DNA from: JALYNX01 sp035292605 | GTDB lineage: Bacteria; Actinomycetota; Acidimicrobiia; Spongiisociales; ZC4RG35 | Direction of reading: 5' to 3' | Length of the DNA: 64,000 nucleotides | Assembly (NCBI GenBank): GCA_035292605.1 | Contig: DATDPT010000069.1 | Location: forward strand, 1-64,000 | Shown here: piece after piece, positions 1-7,071 of the stretch | How the letters are laid out: each line of letters begins with the position of its first letter | Position numbering within the stretch: the first letter of the stretch is position 1 | Program-made: the position numbers and the translations under genes | The notes under the pieces: model-generated | The model's database searches: none | The model's input: the letters and a program-made list of their open reading frames with translations, nothing else | What the model was told of the DNA's origin: nothing

Positions 1-1
1 C

Positions 2-1192
2 GCCTTGCGCGTGTTCAGCCAGCACGAGAATCTGCCGGTCTACGTCGTCAACACCACTTTCGAAAGCGGCATCTGCTCCAACGGCGGCGGCATCAGCAGC
101 ATCGGAGTCTCCTGGACCATCATCAACAGCGTCTTTCGCAACAACCAGGCCATCGGCTGGGGTGCCAATCCGCAACAAGGTGGCACGCCTGGAGGCGGCA
201 GTGGTGGCGCGATATACCTCGATGGCAACACGTTCACCCTTCGGCTCCTGGGGAGCACGATCGAGAACAACCATGCCAACGAAGGTGGAGGCGCCATCTT
301 CTTCGTGAGCAACAACAACACGGGGACCCTGGTCATAGAGGAATCGGTGCTTCGCCACAACCCAAGCGACGGGTTCGAGACCAGCGGCTACCCCGGCATC
401 TTCGTCCAGGGAGCCGGAACACCCCAAGTGATCAACTCGGTCATCTCCAATGAGCAGGACGTTCCCAACATCTGTCAGCCGAACCTGGACTGCGATCGTG
501 TGGTCTTCCAGGACTCCGCCGGTCGCTGGCATCGGTGGGAAACGATCTCAGCCCCCCGGGTGACAACCTCTTTCTATTTCGGCAATCCTGGAGACGCCGC
601 GTTCGCTGGGGACTGGAACTGCGATGGCGTCGACACCCCGGGCCTCTACCGGCAGTCGGACGGCTTCGTCTACCTGCGCAACTCCAACACTCAGGGCATC
701 GCCGACATCCAGTTCTACTTCGGCAACCCCGGGGACATCCCGCTGGCGGGCGACTTCGACGGCGACGGCTGCGACACAGTGTCGATCTACCGCCCGTCGG
801 AGCAGCAGGTCTACGTCATCAACGATCTCGGCAGCAACGATCTCGGGCTGGGAGCCGCCGACTACTCCTTCGTCTTCGGCAACCCCGGGGACAAGCCCTT
901 CGTGGGGGATTTCAATGGCGACGGGTTCGACACCATCGGCTTACATCGTGAATCCACCGGCCTGGTCTACTTCCGGGACTCGAACACGACCGGGATCGCC
1001 CACTCCCAGTTCATCTTTGGCGATCCGGGCGACCAGATCGTCGCCGGCGATTGGATAGGGGCGGGTACGGACACGGTGGCTGTGTTCCGACCTTCGACGC
1101 AGACGCTGTACATCAGATACTCCAATGATGCCGGCAACGCGAACGTCCAACTCATCGCTGGTCGCTACACCGGTGTCGCCGCCGCTCGCTGA
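2..1192 (+). CDS. Secreted beta-helix / FG-GAP-type repeat protein, 5'-truncated by window edge
   Basis: The reading frame is open from the first base, so only the C-terminal ~397 residues are present. The first ~150 residues are Gly/Asn-rich with short strands (for example GGGISSIG, GGGAIFF), as in right-handed parallel beta-helix surface proteins. From about residue 185 there are four ~48-residue repeats, each with an F-x-F-G-(N/D)-P-G-D core followed by (A/V)GD and an acidic D-x-D-G-like loop, as in FG-GAP/VCBS propeller blades. The role is probably cell-surface or extracellular; no signal or anchor is visible because the 5' end is missing. It ends 3 bp from the convergent copB stop and looks unrelated to the copper genes. 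Family level is fairly sure, function unknown. Confidence 0.8.
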   Translation, partial: ALRVFSQHENLPVYVVNTTFESGICSNGGGISSIGVSWTIINSVFRNNQAIGWGANPQQGGTPGGGSGGAIYLDGNTFTLRLLGSTIENNHANEGGGAIFFVSNNNTGTLVIEESVLRHNPSDGFETSGYPGIFVQGAGTPQVINSVISNEQDVPNICQPNLDCDRVVFQDSAGRWHRWETISAPRVTTSFYFGNPGDAAFAGDWNCDGVDTPGLYRQSDGFVYLRNSNTQGIADIQFYFGNPGDIPLAGDFDGDGCDTVSIYRPSEQQVYVINDLGSNDLGLGAADYSFVFGNPGDKPFVGDFNGDGFDTIGLHRESTGLVYFRDSNTTGIAHSQFIFGDPGDQIVAGDWIGAGTDTVAVFRPSTQTLYIRYSNDAGNANVQLIAGRYTGVAAAR

Positions 1193-1194
1193 CC

Positions 1195-3327
1195 TCACAA
1201 GACTGATCCCGGTCGGAGGTCGAGACCGCGCAGCAGTTGAGCGTTGATGGCGACCACCACGGTGGAGGCGCTCATTAGGACCGCGGCGGCGGCGGGGGCG
1301 AGCACGATCCCGGCCCAGGCCATAGCTCCAGCGGCGAGGGGTATGGCCACGACGTTGTAGCCGGTGGCCCAGGCCAGGTTCTGGATCATCTTGCGATATC
1401 CGGCCTGGGAGAGCCGGCGAATGCCGACCACGCCGCGGGGGTCGTCGGAGGCGAGGACGATCCCGGCGGATTCGATGGCCACGTCAGTACCAGCACCGAT
1501 GGCGATGCCGACGTCGGCTTGGGCCAGGGCGGGGGCGTCGTTGACTCCGTCGCCGACCATCGCCACCCGCAACCCCCGTTTCTGCAGCTCGGCCACCTTC
1601 GAGTGCTTGTCCTCAGGGAGCACTTCGGCCAGCACTTCGTCGATGTCGAGCTCGGCGCCGACCGCGTTGGCAACCTGTTGCGCGTCCCCGGTGATCATCG
1701 CCACCTGAACCCCGAGCCGGTGGAGTTGTTCAACCGCCTCCCGGGACTCGGGACGGATCTCGTCTTCGAGTGACAGCGCTCCTATGACCGTGCCGTCTTT
1801 GACGACGTAGAGAACTGCGGCGCCTCGTTGCTTCCATCCGCTGGCGGACTCCTCGACGGAATCCGGCACATCGAGGTTCCGTTCCCGGAGCAGGACCGGA
1901 CCACCGACCGCCACTCTGGTGCCTTCAACAAGGGCCTCCACTCCACGACCGCTCATCGATCTGAACTCGGAGGCGGCAGGAACACTTCCCTGTTCTTTCG
2001 CCGCGGTGACGATCGCGTGGGCCAGGGGATGCTCCGAGTCGGACTCGACGGCGGCGGTAAGGGCAAGCAAACCTGCCCGGTCCCCGTCGACGGCGGTGAT
2101 GGCGGACACCCGATGACTGCCCTTGGTGAGGGTGCCGGTTTTGTCAAACAGGACTATGTCGACGTTGCGCATCCGCTCCAGAGCGAGACGGTCCTTGACC
2201 AGAATCCCGTTCCGGGCGGCCATCCCGGTGGAGATGGCGATCACCAGCGGTATCGCCAGCCCCAAGGCATGGGGACAGGCGATCACCAGCACTGCCACGG
2301 TGCGCGCAATCGCCTGGTCCGGCTGATCAAGGATCGTCCATGTCACCACCGTGATCACCGCCGCTGCTACTGCCACGTAGAAGAGGATGGCGGCCGCACG
2401 GTCGGCCAGAACCTGGGCCCGAGATTTCGAATCCTGGGCCTGGGCTACCAGCCGCTGAATTCCGGCAAGGGCAGTGTCGTCTCCGACCGCGTCGATCTCG
2501 ACTCGAATCGCTGAGTCGGTGGCGACGGTCCCCGCGACTACCCGGTCCCCCGGCGCCTTGGCAACCGGCTTCGACTCGCCGGTGACCATCGACTCGTCGA
2601 TCTCTCCTTCTCCCTCGACGACGGCTCCGTCGGCGGGGACCCGCCCCCCGGGCCGGACCAGGACCAGATCCCCAACCTTCAGCTCGGCGACGGAGACGGT
2701 CTCGGTCTCACCGTCGCTGATCCGCTCCGCCTCATCGGGCAAGAGCTCGGCCAGAGCGGCCAGTGCACCCCGGGCCTGGCCGATGGCCCGCATTTCCATC
2801 CAATGGCCAAGCAGCATGATGGTGATCAGGGCCGCCAGCTCCCACCAGAACTCGAGATCGAACCAACCCAACGTGGTCGCTGCGGACGCGACGAAGGCGA
2901 CAACGATCGCCATCCCGATCAGCAGCATCATCCCCGGCTGGCGGTTCCGCACCTCTCCCACCGCCCCCTTGAGGAAGGGCGAACCGCCGTAGAAGAAGAT
3001 GACCGTCCCCAAGACTGGTGCCACCCAGTCCGAGCTGGGGAGGGTGGGGGCGGTATACCCGAACCACTCCTGGATCATCTCAGAGAAGAAAACGACTGGC
3101 AGGGTGAGGAGGAGTGAGAGCCAGAACCGGTCCCGGAACATGGCCACACTGTGACCGGCATGCTTGTCATGCCCACCCCCGTGGCCGACACCACTCTCGG
3201 GGCCGTGACCTCCGTCGGTGTGCTGGTGGTTCGGGGAGGGTTCGGTGTTCACGACCGCATCGGGCTCGCCGCCACCCTGATGATCGTGACCGTGACCGTG
3301 ATCGTGATCGTGACCGTTGTGAGTCAT
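1195..3327 (-). CDS. copB: CopB-type copper P1B ATPase (CPH motif)
   Basis: A 710-residue heavy-metal P-type ATPase. Residues 1-60 are His-rich (repeated HDH/GHG). TGES lies at ~249-252, the transmembrane metal motif is Cys-Pro-His at 351-353, the phosphorylated Asp is in DKTGTL at ~395, SEHP follows, and the hinge is GDGVNDAP. A CPH motif with a His-rich N-terminus, rather than HMA domains, is typical of CopB/P1B-3 pumps that export copper or silver from the cytoplasm. It is the second gene of a csoR-copB unit: the ATG (3327) is 25 nt after the csoR stop, with AGGAAGAG just upstream. Copper derepression through CsoR is therefore likely. Metal preference (Cu+ versus Cu2+/Ag+) cannot be read from sequence. 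Confidence 0.93.
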   Translation of the reverse strand: MTHNGHDHDHGHGHDHQGGGEPDAVVNTEPSPNHQHTDGGHGPESGVGHGGGHDKHAGHSVAMFRDRFWLSLLLTLPVVFFSEMIQEWFGYTAPTLPSSDWVAPVLGTVIFFYGGSPFLKGAVGEVRNRQPGMMLLIGMAIVVAFVASAATTLGWFDLEFWWELAALITIMLLGHWMEMRAIGQARGALAALAELLPDEAERISDGETETVSVAELKVGDLVLVRPGGRVPADGAVVEGEGEIDESMVTGESKPVAKAPGDRVVAGTVATDSAIRVEIDAVGDDTALAGIQRLVAQAQDSKSRAQVLADRAAAILFYVAVAAAVITVVTWTILDQPDQAIARTVAVLVIACPHALGLAIPLVIAISTGMAARNGILVKDRLALERMRNVDIVLFDKTGTLTKGSHRVSAITAVDGDRAGLLALTAAVESDSEHPLAHAIVTAAKEQGSVPAASEFRSMSGRGVEALVEGTRVAVGGPVLLRERNLDVPDSVEESASGWKQRGAAVLYVVKDGTVIGALSLEDEIRPESREAVEQLHRLGVQVAMITGDAQQVANAVGAELDIDEVLAEVLPEDKHSKVAELQKRGLRVAMVGDGVNDAPALAQADVGIAIGAGTDVAIESAGIVLASDDPRGVVGIRRLSQAGYRKMIQNLAWATGYNVVAIPLAAGAMAWAGIVLAPAAAAVLMSASTVVVAINAQLLRGLDLRPGSVL

Positions 3328-3352
3328 CGGCTCTTCCTGCGCAATCAGGAGA

Positions 3353-3637
3353 TCAGGAGCGGACCAGCCGCTCGATCGCTCTAGTGGCCTCGGTCACCAT
3401 CCGGTCGGCGGTTGTCCCATCACCGGCTTCGGCGGCCTCCCGGACGCAATGGCGAACGTGCTCGTCGAGCAGACCGACCGCCACGCCTTTCAGCGCAGCA
3501 GAAGCGGCATTGACCTGGGTGAGGACATCGATGCAGTACTTGTCCTCGCTGATCATCCGCTGTAGACCTCGCATCTGTCCCTCGATCCGGGCCAGTCGCT
3601 TCAGATAGTCGTCCTTGTTGATCTCGTAACCACGCAC
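3353..3637 (-). CDS. csoR: CsoR-family copper-sensing repressor
   Basis: A 94-residue all-helical DUF156/CsoR protein. The copper ligand set is visible: Cys in KYCIDVL, then His and Cys in DEHVRHCV, the C-x(n)-H-x3-C pattern of Cu(I)-sensing CsoR. I chose the GTG start at 3637 because AAAGGAG sits 6 nt upstream; the frame is open further upstream, but that stretch has no coding character and contains the operator. It precedes copB in the same orientation. An inverted repeat TACCC-N5-GGGTA lies immediately upstream (3656-3670), consistent with autoregulation. Confidence 0.93.
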   Translation of the reverse strand: MRGYEINKDDYLKRLARIEGQMRGLQRMISEDKYCIDVLTQVNAASAALKGVAVGLLDEHVRHCVREAAEAGDGTTADRMVTEATRAIERLVRS

Positions 3638-3655
3638 CGCCTGCTCCTTTGCAGA

Positions 3656-3670
3656 TACCCTAGCGGGGTA
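3656..3670. promoter_or_regulatory. Probable CsoR operator upstream of csoR-copB
   Basis: Perfect inverted repeat TACCC-TAGCG-GGGTA directly upstream of the csoR ribosome site. On the minus strand a possible -10 (TACAGT, 3677-3672) lies beside it, so the operator would cover the transcription start and repress csoR-copB. GC-rich TACCC/GGGTA dyads are typical of CsoR-type boxes. Confidence 0.65.
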
Positions 3671-3756
3671 CTGTACACTGAGCGCTCTTCGACCAGAAGC
3701 CCACCTGACTTGGGTGACAGTCGAGACCTCTTCCGATAGGGACTTTCGCCCCTGCC

Positions 3757-3777
3757 TACCCCACCCGGGGTGGGGCA
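3757..3777. promoter_or_regulatory. Second CsoR-type operator, facing the SHOCT/CcdA operon
   Basis: Inverted repeat with arms CCCCACC and GGTGGGG around CGG, flanked by TA and CA. It resembles the CCCACCCC/GGGTGGG core I recall for the mycobacterial csoR box. It lies 25 nt before the plus-strand SHOCT gene, so both divergent copper units would be under CsoR-type control. Confidence 0.6.
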
Positions 3778-3801
3778 TGATCTCCTTTGAGGTGATGACA
3801 G

Positions 3802-4041
3802 ATGATGTGGTGTGACTGGAACACGATGGGGTTCTTTGGGTGGACGATGATGATCGTCTTCTGGGTGGCGATTGTGGCTCTGGTCGTGTGGGTCGTCCGT
3901 TCGGTGGGGACCACCCGCACTGGGCCGGGATCGGACGCTCTCGGCATTCTCGAGCGCCGATACGCCGCCGGAGAGATCGAGCGCGATGAGTTCGAGGAAC
4001 GGAAGCGGCTCCTTGACGACTCTCGAAGGACCGGCAGTTGA
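3802..4041 (+). CDS. Small SHOCT-domain membrane protein
   Basis: 79 residues: one hydrophobic segment (about 8-33, rich in Trp, Ile and Val), then a basic linker and a C-terminal SHOCT motif (LGILERRYAAGEIERDEFEE, about 48-67), the short amphipathic module often appended to small membrane proteins. Tandem ATGs at 3802/3805 follow GAGGTGA. It is the first gene of a plus-strand operon behind a CsoR-type operator; the next gene starts inside its stop codon. SHOCT proteins recur next to copper genes in Actinobacteria, but their biochemical role is unknown. Confidence 0.85.
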   Translation: MMWCDWNTMGFFGWTMMIVFWVAIVALVVWVVRSVGTTRTGPGSDALGILERRYAAGEIERDEFEERKRLLDDSRRTGS

Positions 4042-4361
4042 GGGCGACGGCGTCGTCGATCGGATTCCGGCTCCGTACCGCCCGCGGGCATCTCGACGGG
4101 GTGATTCGCATGGTCGACGAGGATCGCTACTGCATCGACGTGCTCCACCAGCTGTCGGCGGTGCAAGGTGCGCTCGATCGGGTCCGCCGTGAGGTTCTCG
4201 AGGCCCACCTCCGAGGCTGTGTGCCCGAGGCGGTCGCCGAAGGGCGGATCGACGACATCGTCGATGAGCTGCTGACAGCTATGTTCGGCTCGGCTCCCCA
4301 TCCGGTCGGGGAGGCTCCTCATTGCCTCCCCGTGGAGGCCGTGGCCGGGGTCGGGGTTTGA
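4038..4361 (+). CDS. Second CsoR-like metal-sensing repressor
   Basis: 107 residues. The core keeps the CsoR ligand pattern (Cys in RYCIDVL, then His and Cys in EAHLRGCV) and the family's helical layout; a ~25-residue tail beyond the fold is extra. The TTG start at 4038 overlaps the SHOCT stop (TTGA), so translation is probably coupled, with GAAGGA upstream. It is a diverged paralogue of the CsoR at 3353-3637, only partly alike outside the ligand regions. It may sense a different metal or persulfide, or divide labour with the first CsoR over the two nearby dyads. Confidence 0.85.
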   Translation: MRATASSIGFRLRTARGHLDGVIRMVDEDRYCIDVLHQLSAVQGALDRVRREVLEAHLRGCVPEAVAEGRIDDIVDELLTAMFGSAPHPVGEAPHCLPVEAVAGVGV

Positions 4362-4362
4362 T

Positions 4363-4641
4363 GTGACCAAACCGGTTGAAGTCGTCTTGGTCACCGCTCC
4401 GGGCTGTCATTTCTGCGACGAAACCGGTCGACTGCTCGACGAGATGGCCGAGGTGACCCCACTCGCGGTCAGGACGGTGCCGCTCTCCTCGGAGGAGGGC
4501 CGGGCCTTGCTGGTGAGTCATCGGGTCCCCTTCCCCCCGATCCTGCTGGTCGAGGGCGCTCTATTCGGGTACGGCCGTATCTCCCGACGCAAGCTGGAAG
4601 ACCATCTCGCCGGGCTTGCCGGCACCGACAGGGCGGTTTGA
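4363..4641 (+). CDS. Glutaredoxin/thioredoxin-fold protein with CHFC active site
   Basis: 92 residues with a thioredoxin-like beta-alpha-beta start (VVLVTAPGCHFCDETGRLL) and a C-x2-C redox motif at 15-18; a cis-Pro-like PFPPILLVEG loop follows at ~56-65. No signal peptide, so cytoplasmic. GTG start 1 nt after the preceding stop. It sits before a CcdA-like transmembrane protein and a membrane-anchored redoxin, suggesting a thiol-disulfide relay used with copper stress. Confidence 0.8.
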   Translation: MTKPVEVVLVTAPGCHFCDETGRLLDEMAEVTPLAVRTVPLSSEEGRALLVSHRVPFPPILLVEGALFGYGRISRRKLEDHLAGLAGTDRAV

Positions 4642-4642
4642 G

Positions 4643-5566
4643 GTGGAAGGGCTCTTCCTTGGAGGATCCCTGCTCGCAGCTTTCGCCGCGGGGACGGTGG
4701 CGCTGTTCGCTCCCTGTTGCATCGTCGTGATGTTCCCCGCGTTCCTGGCGGCTTCGGTACGCAATCACCGGTGGCGTCTGGTGCCGCTGACATTCGTATT
4801 CGCCGCGGGGGTGGCCACCGTGCTGGTCCCGGTGACCCTCGGGCTCGGCCTGCTCACCGAGAGCCTGCTGCGTTATCACACCGCGGTCTACGGACTCGGC
4901 GCGCTATTGCTGCTCGCACTCGCGGTCGTCTCGCTGAGCGGCGGCACCTGGTCCTTGCCGTTCCTCAGGGGATCACCCGACATCTCCCGCACCGACTCGG
5001 CAGGGGTTTACGCCCTGGGAGTCTTCTCGGGTGCCGCCAGTGCCTGCTGCGCTCCGGTGCTGGCCGGTGTCCTCACGTTGTCGGCGGTGTCTCCCGGCAT
5101 CGCAGCCGGGGTTGGGATCGGGATGGCATACGTGTTCGGGATGGTGTTTCCGTTGGTGATCCTGACCCTGCTCTGGGACCGGCTTAGGCCGGACCGAGTC
5201 CAGCTTGGCTCCAGGCAGGTGTCGTTCCGTATTGGACCGGTCCGGGTGGCGACGACGACAGCTGGGCTGGCTGCGGCGGCGATGTTTCTGGTGATGGCAG
5301 TCGTGCTGGCAGTTGTGGCGGTCACCGGCTCGTCGCTGGCTCCCAACTTCACCGCCAGCCTGGGCACCGGGATCGAGGGTGTACTCACTCCGTTGCTCGA
5401 CAGTCTCGCCTGGATCCCCGACCCGGTCATAGGAGTGCTCCTGATCGCTGTCGCCGTGGCCGCGATCGCATGGTCGACTCGACGCCGACGCGGCCTCCTC
5501 GAGAACGAAGAACAAGATGAACGGAGTTGTCATGACCAAGACCAGCCGGCCGCCACGCGGGAATAG
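4643..5566 (+). CDS. CcdA/DsbD-type membrane thiol-electron transporter
   Basis: About 307 residues with six or more hydrophobic segments. Two Cys-Pro signatures fit the CcdA/DsbD core: ALFAPCCIVV in the first helix and ASACCAPVLAG in the fourth. Such proteins carry electrons from cytoplasmic thioredoxin to extracytoplasmic redoxins. A GTG start at 4643 directly after the previous stop is preferred; a TTG at 4616 would add nine polar residues. The flanking glutaredoxin-like and redoxin genes supply plausible partners on the two sides of the membrane. A hydrophilic insertion separates the segment at residues ~200-225 from the last helices. Confidence 0.82.
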   Translation: MEGLFLGGSLLAAFAAGTVALFAPCCIVVMFPAFLAASVRNHRWRLVPLTFVFAAGVATVLVPVTLGLGLLTESLLRYHTAVYGLGALLLLALAVVSLSGGTWSLPFLRGSPDISRTDSAGVYALGVFSGAASACCAPVLAGVLTLSAVSPGIAAGVGIGMAYVFGMVFPLVILTLLWDRLRPDRVQLGSRQVSFRIGPVRVATTTAGLAAAAMFLVMAVVLAVVAVTGSSLAPNFTASLGTGIEGVLTPLLDSLAWIPDPVIGVLLIAVAVAAIAWSTRRRRGLLENEEQDERSCHDQDQPAATRE

Positions 5567-6119
5567 TCGCAAGTCCGAGCACAGGTCCCCTTGGAGGTGG
5601 GCTGGCTTTGCGGTCGCCCCGCTGGCCCTGGGAGTCCTGGTGGCCGTCTCTACCCTGTCAGAGACCGACGAGGCCACGGTCGAAGAGGCGACTCCCTTTG
5701 AGTTGAGCACCGCCGACGGGCGGACGGTAACGCTCGACGAGTCGCTCGCCGAGGGCGATGCACTCCTCTACTTCTCGATGGGGGTGGGCTGCGATGGCTG
5801 TTTTGCCCAGATCCCCGAACTCGAAGCCGCGGTGGCCGAACGCGGAATGACTTTCCTGCCCATCATGGTCGACCCGGCACCGATGGTCGCCGCCGAGGCC
5901 GCCAGGTTCGGGATCGACCGTCCCATCCTCATCGACCCTGGCGCCCAGGTCTCGGCGGCCTACGGCATGGTCGGCATCTACGGCCACGGCGACCGACCCA
6001 GCCACAGCTTCGCCCTCGTCCGACAGAGCGGCGATATCGCCTGGGTTCGCCACTACGCCGAAATGTTCGTCCCCGCCGACGAACTTCTCGATGAGCTCGA
6101 CGCCGCCCTCGAGTCATGA
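5532..6119 (+). CDS. Membrane-anchored redoxin (TlpA/peroxiredoxin-like)
   Basis: 195 residues from the ATG at 5532, chosen because GGAG lies 7 nt upstream (an ATG at 5517 is possible). An N-terminal basic stretch and one membrane helix (~25-45) precede an extracytoplasmic redoxin domain with GVGCDGCFAQIPELE, where C-D-G-C is a C-x2-C redox site. The domain continues through a thioredoxin-fold DRPILIDP segment and a C-terminal ADELLDEL helix. It overlaps the CcdA-like gene, its likely electron donor. Probable role: disulfide or peroxide reduction outside the membrane under copper stress (inference). Confidence 0.82.
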   Translation: MTKTSRPPRGNSRKSEHRSPWRWAGFAVAPLALGVLVAVSTLSETDEATVEEATPFELSTADGRTVTLDESLAEGDALLYFSMGVGCDGCFAQIPELEAAVAERGMTFLPIMVDPAPMVAAEAARFGIDRPILIDPGAQVSAAYGMVGIYGHGDRPSHSFALVRQSGDIAWVRHYAEMFVPADELLDELDAALES

Positions 6120-6493
6120 CCAGCACGGCTGCCGTCGACGTGCCACCCACCGGGGGCCGTCTCCGCCACGCCGGCACTGCGGCCTGGGGAACAGTGAGCG
6201 GAGTCGCCCCCCACGTCCTCCACCACGTCGGACCGTTGGCCGGGGCCGCCGTCCTCGCCGGAACCGCCGGTCGTGTCCTCTTCTTCCTCATCGGTCTCGC
6301 AGTAGCGGCACCAATGCTGATCCGCCTTTACCGGCGGTTCCGAACCTGGGCCGCACCTGCCATCGCCGTAGCCGTGTTCGCCCTCACCTATACCGTGTCC
6401 TCGCTCTACCTGGGACCGCTCCTGACCGGAGGGACCACGACTCCGGCGGATCCCCCCGCGGTGACGACGACCACCGACGAGCACGGCCACTGA
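6116..6493 (+). CDS. Small membrane protein of unknown function
   Basis: 125 residues, ATG overlapping the preceding stop (ATGA). Two or three hydrophobic segments (about 43-80 and 82-105) are followed by a Thr/Pro-rich tail ending in EHGH, a possible weak metal-binding end. It closes the plus-strand operon that begins at 3802. No family recognised. Confidence 0.7.
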   Translation: MTSTAAVDVPPTGGRLRHAGTAAWGTVSGVAPHVLHHVGPLAGAAVLAGTAGRVLFFLIGLAVAAPMLIRLYRRFRTWAAPAIAVAVFALTYTVSSLYLGPLLTGGTTTPADPPAVTTTTDEHGH

Positions 6494-6553
6494 ACCACCG
6501 GCCGGTGTCATGACCGCAGCGCGTCGCCGCTGCTGCCCCGGGTCTTCTTCACG

Positions 6554-7015
6554 TCAGTGGCTATGGCCAACCGGAGCGCTGTGCAGGTGGCGTCCGCCGT
6601 CTCGGGTCTTCAAGCTCAGCCCTCCGGTGATGGTCTGACACCGGTTGGGGTCGCGGCATTCGGAAGGATCGAGGCTCCGTGCCTGCTCGGTGAGCGCGGC
6701 CAGCTTCTTGCGTGTCTCACGCAGAGTCTGGATGTGCCGATCGAGTGCGGAGAGGTGGCGCTCGAGCAAGTCGACGACGTGATGACAAGTGGCCTCACCC
6801 TGGCTGCGAAGGTCGAGGATGGAGGCGATTTCGGTGAGTGTGAGGCCTGTGGCTTGGGCGTCGCGGACGAAGGCGAGCCGGTCGACGGCCTCGTCGGGGT
6901 AGTCGCGATAGTCGTTGGCTGCCCGGTCGGGGGCGGGCAGCACGCCGATCTCCTCGTAGTAGCGGATGGTCTTGGTGGGAACCCCGGTGCGTCGGGCGAG
7001 TTCTCCGATTCTCAT
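6554..7015 (-). CDS. MerR-family metal-responsive activator
   Basis: 153 residues from MRIGELARRTGVPTKTIRYY, the classical MerR winged helix. A long dimerisation helix follows (~80-125), then a Cys-containing C-terminal loop (DPSECRDPNRC). Cys in EATCHHVVDLL at the start of the dimerisation helix, together with the loop cysteines, suits a thiophilic metal sensor of the CueR/ZntR/PbrR type. It is divergent from copA with a perfect 16-bp dyad between them, so copA is its obvious target. The ATG at 7015 is chosen; upstream codons in frame run into the promoter. Confidence 0.9.
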   Translation of the reverse strand: MRIGELARRTGVPTKTIRYYEEIGVLPAPDRAANDYRDYPDEAVDRLAFVRDAQATGLTLTEIASILDLRSQGEATCHHVVDLLERHLSALDRHIQTLRETRKKLAALTEQARSLDPSECRDPNRCQTITGGLSLKTRDGGRHLHSAPVGHSH

Positions 7016-7033
7016 GTCGTCGATTCTACCCCC

Positions 7034-7065
7034 TTGACATTCCAGTCGACTGGAAGGCGTACGGT
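7034..7065 (+). promoter_or_regulatory. MerR-controlled promoter of the copA operon
   Basis: A -35 TTGACA (7034-7039) and -10 TACGGT (7060-7065) are separated by 20 bp, the over-long spacer typical of MerR-activated promoters. The spacer contains the perfect palindrome TTCCAGTCGACTGGAA (7040-7055). The first ATG (7072) lies 6 nt after the -10, so the transcript could start at the start codon (leaderless). Confidence 0.88.
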
Positions 7066-7071
7066 GGTGAT

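Noticed and set aside
40..360. Long antisense frames opposite most genes
   Set aside because: They are shadows of GC-rich genes, Arg/Pro/Ser-rich, without ribosome sites or recognisable motifs.
3638..4111. N-terminal extension of csoR up to 4111
   Set aside because: It would translate the operator and the opposite SHOCT gene; a good ribosome site precedes GTG 3637.
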